Below, one piece after another: positions 61,115-64,000 of a stretch of 64,000 nt of DNA; position 1 is the first letter of the stretch, and every line of letters begins with the position of its first letter. Source of the DNA: Papaver somniferum (taxonomy: Eukaryota; Streptophyta; Magnoliopsida; Ranunculales; Papaveraceae). Both the position numbers and the translations under genes were made by a program. The stretch spans positions 160,100,542 through 160,164,541 of the forward strand of contig NC_039367.1 in assembly GCF_003573695.1 (NCBI RefSeq). Direction: 5' to 3'. The notes under the pieces are model-generated. The model searched no databases and was not told where the DNA came from. It saw only the letters and a list, made by a program, of their open reading frames with translations.

Positions 61115-62545
61115 TTGCTTCTTCTTGTTGTGATAATTCTTGTAAATTCTTGTAAATTCAGTTTTCATCTTTTTAATATGATTCTTCTTTTCTTCGCTTC
61201 ATATTTATGACTTCTTCATATGCATATAAGACTATCAAAATGGGGCAAACAACACTTTTTTTACACTCTCATTCTTACCTCTTGTTATTTGGCATATCTT
61301 GATAGACCAAATATGATAGGTATCCTTTATCATGAACTTCTCTTGGTGAATAATTTCTTTTCTTGTAGATCTTATTTTTGCCTTCCTATGTAAAGGTCTT
61401 ATGTTGCCTCTGTTTATGTGCGACGAAATCGCAGGAAGTCTTTGTATTTTAGTACATAGACCCATTGATCTCGTCTTATCTTTTTCGCTTGTATTATTTC
61501 CTCTTCAGGTTTGTCGCATAAATATCACAAGTCTTAATACTCCCATGAGTAAAAGCCTTATGATATTTACGTCTTTTGACACGATTCAGCTCCCTAATGG
61601 AGGGTGTCGTCCTTATCTTCCCCTCTGATTGCCCCTTCAAGGAAGCTTACCTCTATCGGGTTAAGATTATGGCTCTTCTCATCCGGTTTCTCAACAACCA
61701 TTTGATTTCACAATCTCACATACACTACCTATAGGGTTTATGGCAGCAAGATTGCACCCTAAGTGGGGTATCTACGGAACGAGTGCATCATAGTCAGGAC
61801 TTGTCAAGAGTGGAAAGGTACGTTCCAGACGTCCCGGGCACTCTTGACTCAACCGTGTACCTCGGCGCCCTGATCGAGTTTCTGCACTCCTTGGGAGAGC
61901 CTTTCTCACCTTAGGCTCTCAATCTAAGATTTTTATCTTAGACTGAAATTTTAAGGTATCTCTCCCGGATGGGCATTATCGTTTAATTCTCACCCCAAAT
62001 CTCCACAACTCAAGTTCCGGGGTCGGTGTAGCCTTCCCTTGAGTCATGCCTTCTAGGTCTTTCTGATTATGACGTGCGATAGGTCTTACTATATTGCCTC
62101 TTGCATATGAGTGAACTAGGGTGCACGCCACATTCAGATTCCTAGCCAATCTGATAATAAATATCATTTTCTGTAGCCTTTTATAAAGGTCTTATTATAA
62201 AGATTTCTCTTTTTGTTTCTTATTATGGATTTACCATATGAAACTAAAGTTTCTCATTCCAATCTTTTAACTCGTACATAAATGCTTTTATTGAATTTTC
62301 TTAAGTTCACATATGTTTTTCAGAATATTCATTCGCATAGCCATTCAATCGTTATTGTGTGAAAGTCATTGTGCCCTCCACCTTTTGATATTTTCCCTTT
62401 ATGCTTTTTCTTTCCATAGAAATTGTGTTGCTAATCTTGATTAAAATTTTATTTGCATAAGAATCTATTCCAGCACCTCACATCATTGTTTCCCCAACTT
62501 TGTACACCGCATCAAACATCAACCATTAATCTGTCTCCTCTTCGA
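61115..62545. other. Non-coding centre of the gypsy element
   Basis: No RT, RNase H or integrase motif is visible on either strand. A relatively GC-rich part (about 61600-62110) stands out from the AT-rich surroundings. The purine-rich GAAGAAAAGAAGAATC (minus strand, near 61180-61196) is unassigned. Confidence 0.5.
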
Positions 62546-64000
62546 CTATCTGCTGCATATTTTTCGCTTGAATTCTCTTGCTTCGCATTTGTCAACATCA
62601 ATTTCTTGCCAATTTTTACTTTCAATTGTATCTCCTCTTATAATACCAACACCCTGAGGTAGAGGAAACTCGATGCATTGATGAAATGTTGATGCAACAA
62701 CTAATATTCCATGCATCCATGGTCTTCCAATGAGAGCATTATAGGGGGACTCGACATCCACTACACAGAATGTGATCTGTTGGTAAATTTTGTAAAAGAA
62801 TTCGCATAGTCACTTCTCTCTTTGGTTTATTTGCAGAACCATTAAATCCATAGATTTTGTATGTTGAAGGGACTAACTCATCATCTCTTCCACCCATGGT
62901 TTTATATGTATGATAAAACAGAATATCTACAAAACTTCCAGTATCTATAAGTATTATATTTATCACCCAGGTGTTTCTCTCATTTTCTTCCTCATCTTCT
63001 TCCGATGGCTTCAGATTAATTCCCAATGGCACCACCAATGGACATTCATTTGATTCTCCTCCTCCTGGTGTTTCATCTGCGCTGAACGAGATTTTCTGCT
63101 TTTGTCATTCTTTCAAGGGTGATATTTTTGCCAGCTTAAGAATTTCCCTTCCTTCAGCATCTCTCGCATATACTCGACTTAAGACATTATCATGAAAATC
63201 TTCTATGCTTCTGAACGAGTGTATGATCGAGTTACAATATAAATTCTTTGCCTTCGCACCCACTTCAATAAAAAAAGTACTCTTTTCCTTCTCCTTTGCA
63301 TATGTATTTCCTTGAGGTGGAGGTGGTGGTGGTGGTAAATTCCTTGGCTATTTTAGTAAGAAATGGTCCAACTTTCCTTGCTCAATCATTCGAAATATAA
63401 TCTTCCTCACATTTCTACAGTTGTTTGTTGTGTGACCATGAAATATATGATAAACACAAAATTATTTACTCCTCCTTCCTGGTGGTGGCTCTTCGCCTAC
63501 AGCAGCTTCCCATACTTTATCCACTATAGTGTTCAACTTCGGAAAATTTATCTGTTCCCACACTATTCTTCCAGCTTTCTTGTTATAATGTGTTTGTTGT
63601 CCTGCAGAACTTCCTAGTTGAACTGTATCAGCACCTCCATAATTTTGAAGTTCTTGTCTCTGTACTCTTTATTAAACTCTACTTGATCTGCACTGCCCAT
63701 AGCCACTAACTTTTGTTCCATGTCTGCATTATTCCTTCCTTGAGTTCCCTGCGATGTACTCGCAACAACATTTGTCAACCTCGGAAGTAGACTTGTATTT
63801 CCACCTTTCAAATCAGATATTGCAACTGGGTAAGATTCCATATCTCTTTGCTTTTCCTCAAGAGCTCTGTATTCTTCTTGAAATTCGCGCAGCTCCGACA
63901 TTGTTATTGTATCCTTTATTCTGAAGATTCGGGTATATAATAAATCTGCTGCAAAGAGAGCATTAATGAATGCAATAATAAGATGTTGCTCATCCACCCG
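62546..64000 (-). pseudogene. Ty3/gypsy (Tat/Ogre-like) gag and protease, runs off the right edge
   Basis: Minus-strand pieces follow in order. First is a gag C-terminus (63997-63614, with RIFRIKDTITMSELREFQ). A knuckle-like CVYHIFHGHTTNNC near 63450 and a proline run near 63320 follow. Next is an aspartic protease with ILIDTGSFVDILFYHTYKTM (62950-62900), followed by YNALIGRPWMH and FPLPQGVGIIRGD in a shifted frame. These motifs are typical of Tat/Ogre-type gypsy elements. Stops near 63473, 63354 and 63109 and a frame change near 62760 kill it. The RT that should follow is absent. Confidence 0.75.

Overview
The window looks like transposon-dense nuclear DNA of a flowering plant, most likely a eudicot. 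It is AT-rich, genes are sparse, and most recognisable coding sequence belongs to Ty1/copia, Ty3/gypsy and LINE elements. The few host-type genes are plant families: two A20/AN1 stress-associated proteins (SAP), a plant T-complex-11-like protein and an F-box protein with an F-box-associated domain. The gene style brought Papaver to mind, but nothing here proves the genus. Almost every host gene is broken, and several breaks can be dated relative to one another through target-site duplications (TSDs).

Layout. 1-20615 is a mosaic in which one LTR-containing block occurs three times in the same orientation (9-1806, 17166-18664, 19410-20615). Between the copies lie a foldback repeat, an unknown minus-strand frame broken by one stop, a CACTA-like region, a LINE remnant carrying a PIF/Harbinger-like MITE, and a Helitron 3' end. 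20616-23041 holds the duplicated 5' end of a minus-strand gene, split from its probable TATA box by a 5'-truncated LINE. 26142-31211 is a complete copia element with a TTCTT TSD, and 33047-35548 is a 2.5-kb solo LTR with a CTTTG TSD. 37988-46122 carries two SAP paralogues. The first is interrupted by an internally deleted copia element a few codons before its stop; the second is intact apart from a short in-frame loss at its C-terminus. A palindromic minisatellite array (40805-41765) lies between them. 46385-49389 is a TCP11-like pseudogene without visible introns. 49932-56717 is an F-box gene with a 5.6-kb copia element inserted inside the F-box itself.

The right end (about 57780-64000) is a Ty3/gypsy element of the Tat/Ogre kind read on the minus strand. 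Degenerate gag and protease are present and no reverse transcriptase or integrase is seen. On its plus strand, antisense to gag, is a six-exon gene for a coiled-coil protein with a basic stretch and an acidic tail; its exons join in frame with canonical GT-AG introns. The hexamer TTCGCA/TGCGAA is strikingly frequent across this element. This antisense gene in an apparently RT-less element is the most unusual object in the window.

Limits. All homology calls are from reading the sequence. Element ends are firm only where a TSD is stated. No tRNA, rRNA or CRISPR was seen.
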